A stretch of 60,000 nucleotides of DNA from contig OX485803.1 in assembly GCA_950295325.1 (NCBI GenBank), forward strand, positions 38,891,554 to 38,951,553, read 5' to 3'. Below are positions 12,129 to 24,590 of this stretch, piece after piece. Every line of letters begins with the position of its first letter. Position 1 is the first letter of the stretch. The translations under genes were made by a program, and so were the position numbers. The notes below the pieces were generated by a model, which searched no databases, was not told the origin of the DNA, and saw nothing but the letters and a program-made list of their open reading frames with translations. The stretch comes from Polytrichum commune. Its lineage: Eukaryota; Streptophyta; Polytrichopsida; Polytrichales; Polytrichaceae.

Positions 12129-13126
12129 ATGGAGTACGAGAAAACAGGTGTCAGCAGCGACGATGTAATGAGGTACGGTGCAACACTTTTCTAGAAGCTC
12201 TATCAACATCCTTAACCTTTTGGTCGGAAGTTGGTTGTTTTTCATATAACCTCCTCATGTTCGGGAAGTTTTCGGCGCATGCTCTGAGGAAGTGCGCTCC
12301 AAGGTTTGAACAAAGAACATTCCATATCAGTTCATTGAGGTCATGCGAAGAGGTGCTAATGCTAATGCTAAAATGAGTTTGGCCCTCTCAATGAACTGAA
12401 CTGGGTTGCTCTTCATTCAAAGTTAAACATTACCTCCTACATTTCACCATTCACCACAAGTGGAGAGAAATCATTGGTTTTGTATGCAAAACAAGCAATG
12501 CAAGATGATCATAAGGAACTAGCTCACGACAATAATGTGGTAGCAAAACGAAGTCAGTCTGTGGGGTTTGATTCCTGGAAAGGAATGCCTACGCAAGTCA
12601 AGCTGAAATGTGATGCACTTTCTCCTCTCCTATTTGCAGGTATGCTCTCCGGCACAATGCAAGCACGGATTCGCTGATGGACAGCTCGAACGTGGGCGAG
12701 GGTGTCCCCACCGGCTCCACCGTCACTCGAGACACTCACTCCGACGCTACCTCCCACAACGCTCTTTCCGACACGGCCGATCGCACGATGGACAACAATT
12801 TGAAGGATGAGACAGACAGAGCTCTGCGGAGCGGCGACTGGTCCAGCAATTCGGATGTTATCCAGCAGGAGGAGGGTGACAGCTACGGCACGGATGCAGG
12901 CAAGGGCGGGATTGCGGAACTCAAGTCGATGACGGAGAATGCTTACGGGGGTGGCTTGTATGGGACAGAGGACGATGGTTCACCACCGAAGAAGCCCATG
13001 GCCCACGCGAGCGACTTCCAAAGCGCAGAAGGTCCATCCTCGGACATGCCGAAGCACAAGGACGTGCGCTCACATTCCTCCGGCGACCGGGGTGTAGACA
13101 TTACCGGCCAATCATACATCCAATAA
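12129..13126 (+). CDS. small hydrophilic protein of unknown function
   Basis: Two exons, 12129-12172 and 12640-13126, join in phase (AG|G) to 176 residues. The intron has a GTACGG donor and a TTTGCAG acceptor. The protein begins MEYEKTGVSSDDVMRYALRH and is then very polar, rich in Ser, Asp, Gly, Thr and Lys. It has no hydrophobic segment, signal peptide or Cys, so it is probably disordered. Composition recalls late-embryogenesis-abundant proteins, but I see no LEA repeat and do not assign the family. The conserved-looking segment is the first 35 residues across the intron. The second exon is much more GC-rich than its surroundings, supporting real coding sequence. A foldback MITE fills nearly half of the intron. 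Confidence 0.7.
12260..12463. mobile_element. foldback MITE in the intron of the small gene (copy 2)
   Basis: Related to the element at 4234-4419 but in the opposite orientation: it ends in CCACAAGTGG (12454-12463), the reverse complement of the start of copy 1. It carries the same arms (TTTGAACAAAGAACATTCCA and, after a short loop with GCTAAT repeats, ATGAGTTTGGCCCTCTCAATGAACTG). It lies wholly inside the intron 12173-12639. Confidence 0.6.
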
Positions 13127-14272
13127 TGCGTGGGGGCCTCGTATCTTCGGTGTAACCTTCAAGGTTAGGGTTCGGGATGCATTGTGCAGACAACTCAATG
13201 TGCAACTTGTACAGAGATTTCGGGTGTTGGGGTATAAGGAGGTACCGTCTCCGAGCAAGGGTTTTGTGAATTGTAGGAGTTCATGTTCTTTTCGAAAGTG
13301 AGTGGAGGGAACCTTGAAGAGACTAGTAGGCGCCGACAGATCTTGTAATTATTCTATTATACAAGGAGCAGTTAGCACACTTGATGACTCCAATGGTTTA
13401 TGATTTGATGAATGAGCACTCGTGCACAGTATGGAATGATAATATCACTTTTGAGGTAAGGTTAGGTTGTCAATCACTAGATGCATTGTGCAGACAACTC
13501 ACAGTGCAACTTATACAGAGTTTTCAAGTATTTGGGTACAAGGTTTCCTCCGCTCACTTGAACTGGTGTCATCTGCAAGATTGACAACTTAGGTTAGATG
13601 CAACAACATTATGAAAAAGCAGGAGTAACTGTGACAGGCAAATTTTGAAATAAATTGTAAGAACTGACGGTTGTAAGAACTTGGGCATTTTAGCTTGATG
13701 GACTCAACTGTCACTTCGTGAAGTAAACCTTAGAGATGTTAGAACACTGGCATTGAATTCACAACCTCGGAGGGAAAGGCTTGCTATCACAGGGAAACCT
13801 GGGGGACAGGCTTGCTATCACATGTTAGTCCTTCACAAAAATGTGGTGCTGAATTGGCATTTTGGTATATTCAAAACTTGTTGTACATGACTGTGGCCCA
13901 CAATTGCTGTTTTGATTGATGTCTCCCAGTGCCCTCTCACCAATCATCGACACATGGTGTAACTTAGTCTGTGCATCACTTTACTGAACATGAGCCCGTC
14001 ATAGCTACACGTTACATTTAAACATTCCACGGTTCTTAGCGCTTGCAATCTAGAGTCTTAAATCTCTGAGTCTAACCATTGAAATTACCAATATTGAAAC
14101 TTAATAATTTTGAAGTCACTGCAAGGGATTGGAACAAAAGGAAAAGATTCTGGTGATCTATTCTCTCTTGCTTCTGCACGGCACATGATTGGCAGGTGTA
14201 GACCTTGATCTGCAAATTACACGCTATGAAGACTAGTAGCAGTTACAGTATGCTTGACTGAGCTTCTAGCAT
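13127..14272. other. intergenic region, convergent side of two genes
   Basis: Lies between the stop codon of the small gene (+) and that of the HAD-like gene (-), so it should hold both 3' untranslated parts. The first 430 bases contain a local duplication listed separately. Nothing else gene-like was seen. Confidence 0.5.
13162..13550 (+). repeat. duplicated segment in the 3' flank of the small gene
   Basis: A stretch of about 90 bp (13162-13250) recurs at about 13455-13550. Shared blocks include GATGCATTGTGCAGACAACTC, followed by TGCAACTT-TACAGAG in both copies. The copies have diverged by substitutions and small indels. Confidence 0.65.
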
Positions 14273-17200
14273 TCATGATCTTTGGTTTGAATCTAAAAAC
14301 TTTTGAAGCCGCTGCAAGGTTACATCACCAGGTCCAAAACCATCTAGTGCTGCCCTTGCCAGTGGAAACTCCGCTCTTGCTGTTGCGCTGTTACAGGCAG
14401 CAAGAGTGTTAGGAAATTTAGCACTGCTCATTGACACGACAATTGAGATAGTTTTCTGCTCTGCTATGTTCTTATTACAAACACTGGCATTTATGAGGCA
14501 TAAACGTACAGCCCCATATGGTTCCTGAAAAGGAGGTGATCTTGATATGTGTGTAAATATACATAATGAAACCCAATGTAGTGAAAACTCAAAAATGAAA
14601 ACAAGGGCATCCTGAGATATCAATACATGCATGTTGCAAATCGGTAAGGTATTCTACCTGCTGCGCACAACCACACAAGGCATGCCAATTCGAGATGCTG
14701 CTTGAGGTCCACTTTGTGTGCCAGCCAGCAATAGACATTGATCCATGTCAACTTCAGCTATCTCAGCTGCTGCTCTGAGGGCTGCTATCATCTTCCTTGA
14801 CCTGATCCATAGTCATTATCAGATGTTTTTACCGTGTCACACATGGAAAATGATGGAAGCAACTGCAAGAAAAGGAAAGAAAAAAAAGGAAAACATAGGA
14901 AATATGCGACTTCCAGTCCATATCACACCTTACAAGAGTACCTTTCAAGAAACCACCCTTGGAGCAACCTATCTGTGAGTTGCAAAAGAGTACAACTTAC
15001 TTTCACCCTTAATCAATATCAGCTCTACTGATGGTTAATTAAAGGACAATTGTATATTTAATATATGACAGATGTTCAAAATTGCTTGACATGGATAGCA
15101 TCATACGTTTGAGTGAAATTTGTGTCAACTTCAATGCTGACAGCCAACATATTTGCGACTTCTTCAGCCACCCTTTGCTTCTCAGCGGCAACTGTCACAA
15201 TCATAACCACGCATGTCATTCTCAAACGGCTGCAACAACAAAGTAGTGTGAACCTGAACCTCTGGAACTGTAAATGCAGAAGCAAGAACTGACCAGAAGC
15301 AACTTAGTGGGGAAGGGTAAAACAAATGGATAAGTAGACACGATACCACTCTGACTATTTTCAAGGCTGATGTAGAAGTTACGTACACCTCTGAATAATT
15401 TTCTCAAAACATAGTTATGAGCAGTACAATCTACAACTTGTAATTTGCAGCTGTCCTCCTAACCTACTGTGAGAACATTAATTTCTTGTGACACATTCTC
15501 GCATGTGCTTTTGCCTTGTAGCCACGTGTATGAGCGTTCTCATTGAGCTGTGGACAATGATCAGATTGAAGGACCTGCTTTTGCAGCTTCCAGAGCCAGC
15601 TGCTCGTCAAGACCAGCTACTGCTCCTGCACCAAGAACAACTTGCCCGTATGCACTGCTCTCCACTTCAGCCTCGCCCACAATTTTGATTTTCTCCATTT
15701 GCTCCTGTCTTAATTGATCAATCAAAGACCTGGCCGACAAAATAAACTGTTCAGAAATGACACCTAGTTTTACAAATTCTCCAATTGTGATCGATTTCCT
15801 GAGAGACTTACAAATTCAAAGGCCAAGCGAGCAATCAGGATTTAAAATTAAACTATTATCTTTCAGACTTACCTAATTTACCTTATCTTCAGTCAATACC
15901 CATCGAGAGATAAGAGCATAGAATGTGCATCAACTTCAATTATAGCCCAACAGAAAGTATTTTTTGGTCAGACTACCTGGCAACCTGCTCCCCACTTTTG
16001 TTGTAAGCAGACAATAGAATAAGCGGAACCCCTGCTTGCAGCACCTCATCAATAAACCTGCCAATCTCCACCAGCACAAAATATGAAACAGTAGGATATA
16101 CAGACCCCAAGAAAATGACCCACCTTGAACCCTATTCAGACATCTGTGCTTGCCTACAACTACATCACCCCCTAGAGCTCTTTGCTACATAAGGTGAGAC
16201 GTTTTTCCTTATATATCATGTAGCTTACATGGTGAACCTGGCATTATACATCCATTCAACACATACAACTCAGCACTTCAAATCTGGTGCAAACAACTGC
16301 AGTTAGAACAAGAGTGCAATGAAAACCGTCCAAGTGTCTGGCAGCTAAAATTCCTTAGTTGTAGTTAATTGACAGTACTGCAAAGGTGGAAAACAGAGTA
16401 AGCTCCTCATAGATTCCAGATTAAGCAGTTGTATTTACACCTCATAAAGTTACTATCTCGTCAATAAGGTGAGCTGAGCAAGATAACTTTTGCAGCCCAT
16501 AAGTGATGATGAGAAGTTTGTCCTTAGATAAACTCATAAAGACAGGCACATGGTGTTTGCACTGCATGCTATTGTGATGTGCACTCTTACTCTGAAATGC
16601 CAGGACGCAAAGGAAGTTCGCCTGAAGCAGCAACCTTCTCGAGTGCCCGTTGCTGTGCATATGAGTGCACAAAGCAAAACAATTGTGAGTGGCAGTTTAG
16701 TCAGTAATTTGCAGTACTGCATTGCAACCCTCACTACTATTCATGGCTTCCAGAGAGTGCTGATCCTATAAGGCAGAGGAATTATACTTTTCCACTAGTA
16801 CTTGGATTGGGTCATTGCAATATTCTGATCAGAACCAATATCGATGAATAACAGTTACCTTGGCTTTCATTATATTCCGGACAAAAGCATCCTTCTCATT
16901 GGTGGGAAGGGATGACGGCCACCCTATCTGTACAGAATGTACTATGTCAGGACCATCTATAAATTGTAAATAGAAATTTTGGATGAGAGCCTGCTTTGAA
17001 AATCGTGAAGGTTTTGCTATAAACTCACAACTGCTGAAGGAAATGGTTGCATTTAAGTGAGTGACTTGAAGCTTCATTTTGTATGTGACCGATTAGTCAT
17101 GAGCATTTTTTGAAACATACTAAGATCAATAGCAGGTCATGCCCGTTATCCTTTGCATGAACAGCATCTACAAGACACAAGAATGCCAAGAAGGATAACT

Positions 17201-18294
17201 TGCAAGAACAATAAGGTTATGGATGTACCCGATCAAAAAAAGCTTGCAGCATAGCCTCTTCTACCCCACCTGCACGTCTGCCAACTTAACCAGCGTCACA
17301 TCATTGACATCGCTGCCAGCACAGAATACAATCGGTTGCAACATCATCAGAGGTGCAAACTACAGAGCGTGGGTGAAGGATGGTCGCACCTTAAGAGGTC
17401 GGCATAGACAGGCTCAGACCAATTCGCACATTCAAGGCTAAACTCCTGAAAAGCTGGAAGAAATTGACAGTGTGTTCAAATCATGAGAATGTCAAGTATT
17501 GGAGAATCCACAGGTTACCAAAGGATGTTATTAGATAAATATTTAAACACAAAATCATTCTTTTAACAAGTAGAGGTACCTAAGTTCTCAAAAACCTCAA
17601 ACCAAACAATTCACATGTCAAAACAAGATTTCGTCCACCATTCCTTCATACCTAGTCTACATCATATCTGCACTCGTCGTCCCCCCCCCCCCCCCCCAGC
17701 AACAGGAAGCCACATGGAACATATATAGATCTACATGAGTTATGTGTATTGAAATGATACCTAAATTGAAGCTTCGACGGTGACCAAATTTGTGCACATC
17801 AGCCAACACCCTGCACCACTAGGTGAAGATTAAAGCAAAGCAATCAAGGACCGCGCTACCGATAATCGTCTTCCATTTTTACTTCGTGGAAGAATGGAAT
17901 AACAACAGCCTAAAGTCCTTGCCTTCATTGCACTGCTTGAAATCTCTAAACAAACCTAAATAAGCATACAATGCGTGATGAGAGAATCAGGTTGATTTGA
18001 TTACCCTTCAACTTCGAGCAGAACTGCCAATTTCGTGGTGCCTTGCGGTGAGAATTCCGAACCGGATGATGCCATCGATCTCAGGTTCATCACTGGCGAA
18101 CTCTTCCGTGAATTCCGAGATGTGGAAGAAATGCTAATTGTCTCCTTCTGAGGCAATGACGTGTACTTCAATAGCTGCGAAGAAGCAGCAGCACGTACGA
18201 TGATGTCTCGCCCGGTTGCCTTCTTCGACGTCAAGTCAAGCGTGGCCGACGCAGAGAATCTGGAAGTCAGTGCCTGCTCCATACTTGCTTGCAT
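14273..18294 (-). CDS. chloroplast-type CbbY-like HAD-superfamily protein with degenerate active site
   Basis: Eleven exons in consistent phase: 18005-18294, 17761-17810, 17390-17453, 17229-17277, 16859-16927, 16591-16652, 15977-16057, 15575-15729, 15107-15191, 14658-14801, 14273-14387; 387 residues from the Met at 18294. An in-frame Met at 18393 would add 33. The first 90 residues are Ser/Ala/Arg-rich, as in a transit peptide. Landmarks in order: LAVLLEVEGVLADVHKFGHR (motif I position), CANWSEPVYADLLR, GVEEAMLQAFFDR, IGWPSSLPTNEKDAF, FIDEVLQAGVPLILLSAYNK (motif II), GEAEVESSAYGQVVLG, LLLAGTQSGPQAASRIGMP (motif IV position), ARAEFPLARAALDGFG. The order and spacing match a plant CbbY-like HAD family. 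The motif I aspartates are Glu (EVE) and the acidic pair of motif IV is absent, so ordinary phosphatase chemistry is doubtful. Confidence 0.85.
17681..17697 (+). repeat. poly-C run in an intron of the HAD-like gene
   Basis: Seventeen consecutive C between exons 2 and 3. Homopolymers of this length are prone to sequencing error, so the exact number is uncertain. Confidence 0.8.
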
Positions 18295-21200
18295 TGCAAA
18301 TAAAAAATCGCCTGTCCCGATGGTACCTCTAAACCGACCACAAACTTCTGTGTCCTGCAAATTATCGGTTGTAGGATTCGGCACTATTTTCAAGAATCCG
18401 TGACCCTCGCCTCACACAGAAATTCACTCCGGATTGTCAAGTCCTCTGCACACGCAATTAATTACAACCTAGCAATGGCACACAGACAGAAAGCTGGCGG
18501 CCTTCTTCTCCCAGAACTTTTCTAGCCACGGCACAGCAGCAAGAAACATCAACAACAATACTTCTGGATTGAGCTTCTTCAATGCAATTCTGAATTGGTG
18601 CCACCTAACATATTTGTCCTCCTGTCCGAGAAAATTCTCTTGTCAAAATAAAGAAATCAATCCCTTAAACACACCAGTCCCGTAATAAAATGAAGATGGT
18701 GATCTACAACAACAGCACCCAATTGAGAGCTGCCTGCTCCGAAACTCTGTCTCAATGTCCGCCTCCACGATGCAAACTACACATTCCACACCGAATTTTT
18801 GAAATGAAGACCAGGCTGGAAGATGCTGCGAGACTGGGAGCTCAATGTGCAAAGAGAAGTTTATAAACCGAACGGAAATTGGTGTGCCTGGTGATGATGA
18901 TTCCGTGGTGTGCTCATCCAAGCTTCGAAGCGAAGCGGAAACTACAAGCGCCCGGGACAGAAGACAATAAAGCGGAAAGTAAGGAAGGCAGCATCCCACG
19001 GCTCGCGCTCATTCTGGATGAGGAGCGATGAACTTCTGTGGATGGATGTCCGACCCTTCCTCCCGGGCATCCATCCAGGCTTTGCCCTCACACGTATCAC
19101 GCTTAGGGGACATATCTTACCTACATGTGGAACATGTTTCTGGTCTTCAAAAGTGTGTGGCTCTATAGGGAACCAGTTTTATTATTCTCTGGAATCACCT
19201 TTCAAAACGTTCTTTACATAAAGCTATGCACGTGTTAGTTGTTATTATCTGGTGCGTTTTTCTTGTTCTCCATCCACAACATTATTCAGCTACATGGTTG
19301 TGTTCCATTCTATATTTAGTCTCTGATATGGGGTATCTTATCTTCATGGACAGAAACTTAGAAAACATACATAAATTGACATGGTACGAACAATGAATAG
19401 TACCAGTTTGAATAAGAAGAATGTCGTGAATAGTGTTGGTATTTGAGATGATGTCGTTTTTATTGATAGTAGTTTCAAGGTATAATAATATTGGGATGAA
19501 CAACGTTTCTTGCAAATATTCTTGGGTTGAATAATGATTCTTACGCATAGTGCCAACAATATAAGGTCATCTTGAATGCATGAATAGTAAACGAATATTT
19601 CCAATTTGTTCGTGGATATAATTGACATATTCCAAGGTCATGAAACTGACCCAAATGGTTGAATAATGGTATGTCTTCTTTCGATCATATTTGCATCGTC
19701 AAATTCGTGTTGCACCAGAGCATGGTCACACATTGTATGCCAAACGCTAACACCAAGGGGTGCAAAAGCGAGTAACATTATTTTAGATGGGGGGAAGTCT
19801 CACTATATGTCCCACACATTCACTCTATATGAGCTTTAAAATTTGTGGGTACCGGGATCAAAACTAATATCTTACAATACACAAGGTTGTCCATAAAATA
19901 ATTGAAGTTAAGATTCCATTTCATCAACAATTGTGAGGTATTAATTGAGGCTTGGGAGAACTTTCTAGGCCCTATCAACATTATATTGTAGGTAGATAGC
20001 CGGTCAGGCACATCTGTGTCAGATAATAATTTAAAGTGCCAAAAGTTGGTCTAGCATTTCAAAATAACAATATCAAAAATCTAGACACTTTCCCTTATGT
20101 TTTTTTCCCACAATATCAAATATTTCACAAACATCCAATCAATAAGTATAAGGTGCTCAAATTACACATTACATTTTAGTATATACCTTCTTCTCATGAG
20201 GTGTCCACAATCCATGTGGGATATGTAACTTAAGAGATGAAGCCCTGCTAGTCTTTTTGTATGTATATGTCCATATCTTTTGTATAATAACTTCACATTC
20301 CACTTTGTTTTGTTGAAGGTGGTACTATGTTTGATTTTCTAAGATTACTTAGTTCAACTCAAGTCCAAAAGAAGTCTTCTTCTTAAGCACAATCAAGCTC
20401 TAAAAATATGTTCATAATTTATATTCTTTTTAAATCTCCTCCCTTCTTGAAAATGTTTGCTGAAATTCTTTCAAATGTTTTGCACAATATTTATAATTTA
20501 CATAGTTATTCTTGGAGGTAGTACTTTGTTAGCTTTGTCCCGTCAAGGGTAGACTCTATGTGATCACTTTTGGCCCTAGATAATGATGCTCAAGGATGAA
20601 CGTAGTGTGTGGATGAGGAAGTTGTCATCGGATGAAAATATAGATGAGGTTATCGATTGGGAAAATGGATGCCAATGCCCTCCTTAGTTCTATTCTAGGT
20701 AAGATTGCTTGAACCACCCCCTGCCCTCTTTGGAGCAATCTCTATTCTCTCCATTCCTCTCAAAGCAACCTCTCCTCTCCTCTCCCATGAAGGTTTCAAA
20801 TATGTAAATCAGGGTTTGCGATTTGTGAATGAGGTCATTCATTCATCATGGTGAAAGAAGAATTTGGGTTTGTGGGATCGATTTGTGAAGCATCTTGAGG
20901 AAAGAAGAAGAAGAAGTTTCGTTTGCCAAAAGAGAAATTGTTGATTTTGATGCCCATTTTTGGGTCTATGGTTGTTGGAATCTTCTGAATTGGTGATATT
21001 AGAATTGTGTGAAGTTTGAGCCTCCAAAATGGCAAGGGCAAGAGCATCACCCACTTTACCCCCAATTTTGCACCCTTTATATTATGTGCGACAACCTCGT
21101 CTTCTTGTCTTCTTTGATCCCAATGATCAGACAATAAGATCTTCTTCTGAAGCTTAATGTGAAATACTTTGTGTTATTTGATTTCAGATTGTCCACTATA

Positions 21201-21640
21201 TTACACGATGGCATTTGCATAGACTAGAAGGTTGGAACATCTGCATTTCTTGCTTCACTTATTTGCGATTTGCTTGATGAGGAAACATGTGTATCATGGA
21301 ACATTCTAGAGAAGAGAAGAGAAGAGAAGAGAAGAAACGCTGACCTTACGATCAACGTGATTGGAATGCCCGTTCGACCCACCCTTGGTATTATGCCCTT
21401 AGGACATAATACCAGTGGTGTAGGACTACTAACCCCTCTCGGGGTGGGCACTATAGTAATCAGACTAGCCAAGTGCCTATGGGCACTTATCAGTTGGGTA
21501 TACTTCCTTAGCTTTCGTTGGCTGGAACATTCTACATGGAACAGACAACACCAAAATATTTTCTCTTATAGTCCTACCTGAATCGGTGCCCAAGACACGA
21601 TCGGGAGCTTGCATGTTGCTCCCATCTCGCAATTGCTACA
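18295..21640. other. upstream region of the HAD-like gene and gene-poor DNA
   Basis: The first few hundred bases should hold the promoter and 5' untranslated part of the HAD-like gene. Open frames at 18643-18999 and 18910-19221 overlap on opposite strands and resemble nothing I know. 19.2-21.2 kb is AT-rich with no gene-like frame. A (GAAGA)n run lies near 21311-21336, and GGTATTATG/CATAATACC form a small hairpin near 21388-21415. The right-hand part may be the decayed 5' long terminal repeat of the retrotransposon that follows, but its edges cannot be fixed. Confidence 0.35.
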
Positions 21641-21642
21641 AA

Positions 21643-21660
21643 TAGTATCAAGATTAGGTT
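21643..21660 (+). other. primer-binding-site-like sequence
   Basis: TAGTATCAAGATTAGGTT agrees at 12 of 18 positions with TGGTATCAGAGCCAGGTT, the usual initiator-Met-tRNA primer site of plant copia elements. Five of the six differences are G-to-A or C-to-T, as expected from decay of methylated DNA. Confidence 0.4.
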
Positions 21661-22489
21661 TCTTTTGAGAGCACAATATGTTTTCTTTGTTTTCATGCAT
21701 TAGGTTATGATAGTATTCGAGATATTTGGAGGGACGCAAAAGAAATGTAATTTTATGGTTATTTGTAACATGTTATTCTCAAAGAAATTATGAAGCAGGC
21801 TTGATCAATAGTAGTTTGATCCTTGCAGCCCTATAAGCACATGATTGATCGAATAAGGATGGATATGATCAAGTCTTGATACGCCAATTTTGACAAGTTG
21901 TACTTGTATTGCTACAACATGACCAACACTATTGGTTTGATGAGTGTGCCTATCATAAGCATATTGAAGATAAAACATTAGGTTGCTTGTAGTCATAGGA
22001 TAGTGTTTGTTAGATGATTAAGAGTGAATAAGGTTTGAATAAATCCATATGATTTGTGGAAAAATGGGAGTTGACATATCCCATAATAATTGTATGAACC
22101 AAGGATGAATAACGCAATAAAGGGAAAAAACAAGGGTTGAGGACGACCATCTCACTCCAAGCAATCTAAGAGTATTTGTTTGTATTTGCTTGTGCAATTT
22201 GTTCCCTAGTTGTATTGTGCTTCAATAGGTTATGGGCCCACTCACTCAAGTTCTAGAGTTAGAGATTTGATTGTTCGTTGGCTACGGAGTGGAAATTAAG
22301 AGGTTTAAGTGTTCAGAAGAGCTTTATAGGTGCTCCGTGTTGGAGGTGCATTGGAACACGTTTGGGGATTTGGTTGGTGCTTGGAGGTTTGGAGATTGAA
22401 ACATTGGAGGTGTACAAATGCACATTTAGATGTTGTAAATGTTGACTTAAGTAATTGTATCGTTTGAATGTATGTTTGATGCATTTGTG

Positions 22490-23420
22490 CGTCTTTGAAT
22501 CTATTGAAGGTCATTTGAGTTGAACATGATATGCTTTGAGGTTGTGGAGTGTAATTGTTTACATTTGAGGGTATTAAGGTCATTTGAGAGCAAGAATACT
22601 TGATTTGACGGTGTTGAATGCAAATTGTTTATCTTTGAGGGTATTGAGGTCATTTGAGAGTAAGAAAACATAATTTGAGGGTGTTGAGTGCAAGACATAT
22701 GCATTTGAGGGCATTCAGTTCAAGTTGTGCACATTTGAGGGTATTGAGATCATTTGAGAGTAAGAATACCTAGTTTGAGGGTGTTGAGTGCAAGATATAT
22801 ACATTTGAGGGTGTTGAGTTCAAGTTGTGCACATTTGAGGGTATTAAGGTCATTTGAGAGCAAGAATACTTGATTTGAGGGTATTGAATTTAAATTATTT
22901 ATCTTTGAGGGTATTGAGGTCATTTGAGAGTAAGAAAACCTAATTTGAGGGTGTTGAGGGCAAGATATATACATTTGAGGGCGTTCAGTTCAAGTTGTGC
23001 ACATTTGAGGGTATTGAGGTCATTTGAGAGTAAAAATACCTAATTTGAGGGTATTGAGTGCGAGTTGTACACATTTGAGCATATTAAAATCATTTGACTT
23101 GAAGAGGACCCGATTTGACGGTGTTGAGTGCAAGTTGTGTTCATTTGAATGTATTAATTTCATTTGAGGTCAAGAGACCTTATTTAAGGGTGTTGAGTGC
23201 AAATTGTGCATATTTGAGGGTATTAAGATCATTTGAGTTGAAGAGGACCCGATTTGACGGTGTTGAGTGCAAGTTGTGTTCATTTGAAGTGAAGAAGACT
23301 CGATTTGAGGTTGTTGAGTACAATTGTGCATATATGAGGGTTGTAAGGGTAATTGAAATTAAAAATAATTGGTTTAAGTGATTTGAGGGTGCAAATATAC
23401 ATTTGAGTTGAGAAGGGCTT
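22490..23420 (+). repeat. degenerate minisatellite rich in CATTTGAGGGTATTGAGGTC
   Basis: Alternating blocks CATTTGAGGGTATTGAGGTC, ATTTGAGAGTAAGAA and TTTGAGGGTGTTGAGTGCAA recur many times at roughly 50-60 bp spacing, with a loose ~120 bp higher period. The array decays towards 24.2 kb, where TTTGAG and TTTGAGTTGAAGAGGG motifs persist. Open frames on both strands in this stretch are by-products of the repeat. Confidence 0.75.
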
Positions 23421-24271
23421 GATTTTAATGATTTGAAGTTTGGAAGGAAAATTTGAGTTGAAGAGGGTTTCATTTAAATTAATTTTAAAGCTGCTAAAAC
23501 AAATTTGAGTTGGGAAAGGCCTAATTTGAGTGCTTTGAGTTTGGAAAACCATAATTGAATTGAAGAGGGCCTCATTTGAGTGGTTGAGGGTGTAAAAGAA
23601 CAATAAAATTAAAGAGGGTGCAAAAACACATTTGAGTTGAAGAGGGCTTCGTTGGAGTGAAAATTGCACTTTTAAGTTGGAAATGGTTTAATTTGAATGG
23701 TTTAAAGGTACATGTGCACATTCAGTTTAAGGATGACTTGATTTGATTGGGTATATAGGCATGTTTGGGTTGAAATGACTTGATTTGATTAATTTGAGGG
23801 TGCATAGGCACCTTTGATTTAAAGAGGATTTTATTTGAGTGAATCGAGGGTGCAAAGGCGCATTTGATACCACGAGGGTTTAATTGAGTTGATTAAGGGT
23901 GCAAGGACATATTTGAGACCTAGAGAGCTTAGTTGAGTTTTAAAGGATTTGATTTGAATGGATCGAGGGTGCAAAAGGATTTCTTAAAGCAAGGCGGCTC
24001 ATTATAGATAAAAAACATCTGACTTAAGCATATTGAGTGTACAAAGGCACATTGGAAAGCAAAATAGCTTGAATTGAGTGGATTGAATGTTTAAAAGTTT
24101 AAAAGTTCATTAAAATGCAATAGGATCCAACCTGAGTGATTTGAGGTGCAAGGGGTTCTTTTAGTTTAAGAGGGGTTGATTGAGGCTCGTGAAGCCATTG
24201 AATTCACATAGAAGCTTAGGAAAAACTCATTTGAGTTAACATAGAGTATATCAAAAAACTTTGAGCGTAAG

Positions 24272-24590
24272 ATGGCATCACTTGAAGGTGAGGATCCTAG
24301 AGTCATTAACATGTTCGTTGGAGAGAATTCAATCTTTGGAAGAACTTTTGATTTGGAGAGATAGGATTGTTTCCGTGGACCTGTTGGGGAATTGTGGACA
24401 AATATGAGGGAGCTCCACTATCCAATGTTGATTCAAAAGTGAAGAAAGAACATCATAGGGGTGTGAAGAAGACAATGTCTATTATTGCTCTCAACTTGGC
24501 GGAAAATCAATTGATGCATATGCGGAGTTGCAAAGGACCAACGGAGGCATGGAAGGCCTTTTACAACATCCACGAGATGAGATGGAGTAG
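24272..24590 (+). pseudogene. broken copia gag fragment
   Basis: Opens with MASLEGEDPRVINMF, stops at a TAG near 24363, and continues in another frame as WGIVDKYEGAPLSNVDSKVK, then MSIIALNLAENQLMHM and CKGPTEAWKAFYNIHE. This is the conserved start of the gag polyprotein of plant copia elements, where the chain normally goes on to an RNA-binding zinc knuckle. The frame is shifted at least once, and the similarity ends abruptly at the inverted-repeat element at 24591. Confidence 0.75.

Larger units (their letters stand above)
21640..24590 (+). mobile_element. decayed copia-type LTR retrotransposon, 5' part
   Basis: Three signs in the right order: a primer-binding-site-like sequence (21643-21660), a long repetitive leader, and a broken gag frame (24272-24590). 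No pol domains (protease, integrase, reverse transcriptase) and no 3' repeat were recognised downstream, so only the 5' part remains. A small inverted-repeat element begins where the gag similarity ends. Confidence 0.5.

Noticed and set aside
18643-19221. Overlapping open frames on both strands upstream of the HAD-like gene
   Set aside because: Neither shows recognisable domains or splice-supported extension; more likely untranslated or random sequence.
22305-23669. Open frames on both strands in the minisatellite
   Set aside because: They follow from the low stop-codon content of the repeated motif and show no family resemblance.
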